The notes beneath the pieces are model-generated. The model was not told the origin of the DNA. It worked only from the letters and a program-made list of their open reading frames with translations, and made no database searches. A program made the translations under genes and the position numbers. From Bacteroidaceae bacterium (GTDB lineage: Bacteria > Bacteroidota > Bacteroidia > Bacteroidales > Bacteroidaceae), in the NCBI GenBank assembly GCA_028709135.1, contig JAQVXN010000133.1, positions 1 to 5,864 on the forward strand: a stretch of DNA of 5,864 nucleotides, written 5' to 3'. Every line of letters begins with the position of its first letter. The first letter of the stretch is position 1. Below are positions 5,433-5,864 of this stretch, piece after piece.

Positions 5433-5541
5433 CATAATCTTCTTGCTTCACAGGGTTTTACGGTTTGTTGTCCGAGTGTCTGAAACGCGTAGCCCGATTC
5501 ACCCGCCGGCAGTCATCTGTTTCGGCAGATACAGCCCACGA
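5433..5541. repeat. right copy of the 109-bp direct repeat, joined to tag
   Basis: This is the partner of 1057-1165 (105 of 109 identical). Its right-hand 29 bases (5513-5541) are the stop codon, last eight codons and two further bases of tag; the other 80 are 3' flank. The left copy has the same tag tail without the gene, so this copy is the one joined to the functional gene. Whether this tail is the ancestral one or was brought in by the inserted DNA cannot be told from one genome. Confidence 0.9.
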
Positions 5542-5864
5542 GGTGGTCGTTAACGAATCCCGAGGCCTGCAGATGGGCATAGCAGATCGTTGTTCCGAAG
5601 AACTTGAATCCGCGCTTTTTCATGTCCTTGCTCATCGCATCGGACTCGGGTGACGACGCCTTGACCTCACTCAACGTTCGGACGTCGTTGATGATCGGTT
5701 TTCTGTCGGGAAGGAACGACAGCGTGTGGTTGTAAAAGCTGCCGAACTCCTCTTGTATGGCGAGAAACATCCTTGCATTGGTGATTGTCGCTTTGATCTT
5801 CAGACGGTTTTTTACGATGCCGTCGAAATGCATCAGCCGCTCGACATCGTCGTCGGTCATCTGC
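5513..5864 (-). CDS. tag: DNA-3-methyladenine glycosylase I, C-terminal part (runs off the right edge)
   Basis: The minus strand from the edge to the stop at 5513-5515 gives about 116 residues that closely follow the C-terminal part of E. coli Tag (about 187 residues). Matching segments are DVERLMHFDGIVKN, KIKATITNARMFLAIQEE, SPESDAMSKDMKKRGFKF, and GTTICYAHLQASGFVNDHLV then GC. Tag removes 3-methyladenine from alkylated DNA in base excision repair, using a helix-hairpin-helix-type fold. The C-terminal His and Cys of its zinc site are present: His in NDHL (5543-5545) and Cys four residues later (5531-5533). The missing N-terminus would hold the other two ligands. The protein ends GCICRNR, shorter than the E. 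coli tail, and that tail lies inside the 109-bp repeat. Its GC-richer sequence contrasts with the AT-rich block next to it, which fits native chromosome beside inserted DNA. Confidence 0.93.
   Translation of the reverse strand, partial: QMTDDDVERLMHFDGIVKNRLKIKATITNARMFLAIQEEFGSFYNHTLSFLPDRKPIINDVRTLSEVKASSPESDAMSKDMKKRGFKFFGTTICYAHLQASGFVNDHLVGCICRNR

Noticed and set aside
5465..5653. Plus-strand open frame of 62 codons over the right repeat
   Set aside because: It lies antisense to the well-supported tag gene and shares its start with the repeat shadow at 1092.
1..5864. CRISPR array, rRNA, riboswitch or complete insertion sequence
   Set aside because: No regularly spaced short repeats, no rRNA-like sequence, no recognisable riboswitch core, and no transposase or integrase frame was found on either strand.

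Overview
The window looks like chromosomal DNA of a Bacteroidota organism, probably of the order Bacteroidales. The evidence is three promoters of the TTTG / TAnnTTTG type, little Shine-Dalgarno signal, exported proteins with short signal peptides ending before Gln or Ser, and an OmpA-type envelope protein fused to a LamG-like domain. No 16S or other marker is present, so genus cannot be assigned.

Layout. Positions 1-922 (minus strand) hold a HipB-like antitoxin and the first 198 codons of a HipA-type toxin kinase, overlapping by 8 bases. They sit behind a near-consensus promoter whose -7 box lies inside an inverted repeat, a likely autorepression site. Positions 5513-5864 (minus strand) hold the C-terminal part of DNA-3-methyladenine glycosylase I (tag). 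Between them lies a more AT-rich block of about 4.3 kb bounded by two direct copies of a 109-bp sequence (1057-1165 and 5433-5541, 4 mismatches). The right copy contains the last codons of tag and its 3' flank; the left copy is a detached duplicate. This is what an element or cassette inserted at the 3' end of tag would leave, but no integrase is visible.

Inside the block, from left to right: a short broken IstB-like remnant (IS21 family, tentative), an intact AraC-family regulator, and four closely spaced genes on the plus strand. These are (1) an exported LamG-like + OmpA protein, (2) a small charged helical protein, (3) an exported protein of about 255 residues without a recognised function, and (4) a lipoprotein. 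Genes 1 to 3 each appear broken by a single-base indel; the regulator and the lipoprotein are intact. The block ends in a gene-free spacer of 240 bases rich in palindromes.

A working idea is that the AraC protein controls an envelope-directed operon: an OmpA protein bound to peptidoglycan, a secreted protein and a lipoprotein. The indels mean that the operon is decaying, that the sequence has errors, or, at gene 1 only, that programmed -1 frameshifting at an A AAA AAC heptamer occurs. The sequence alone does not decide between these.
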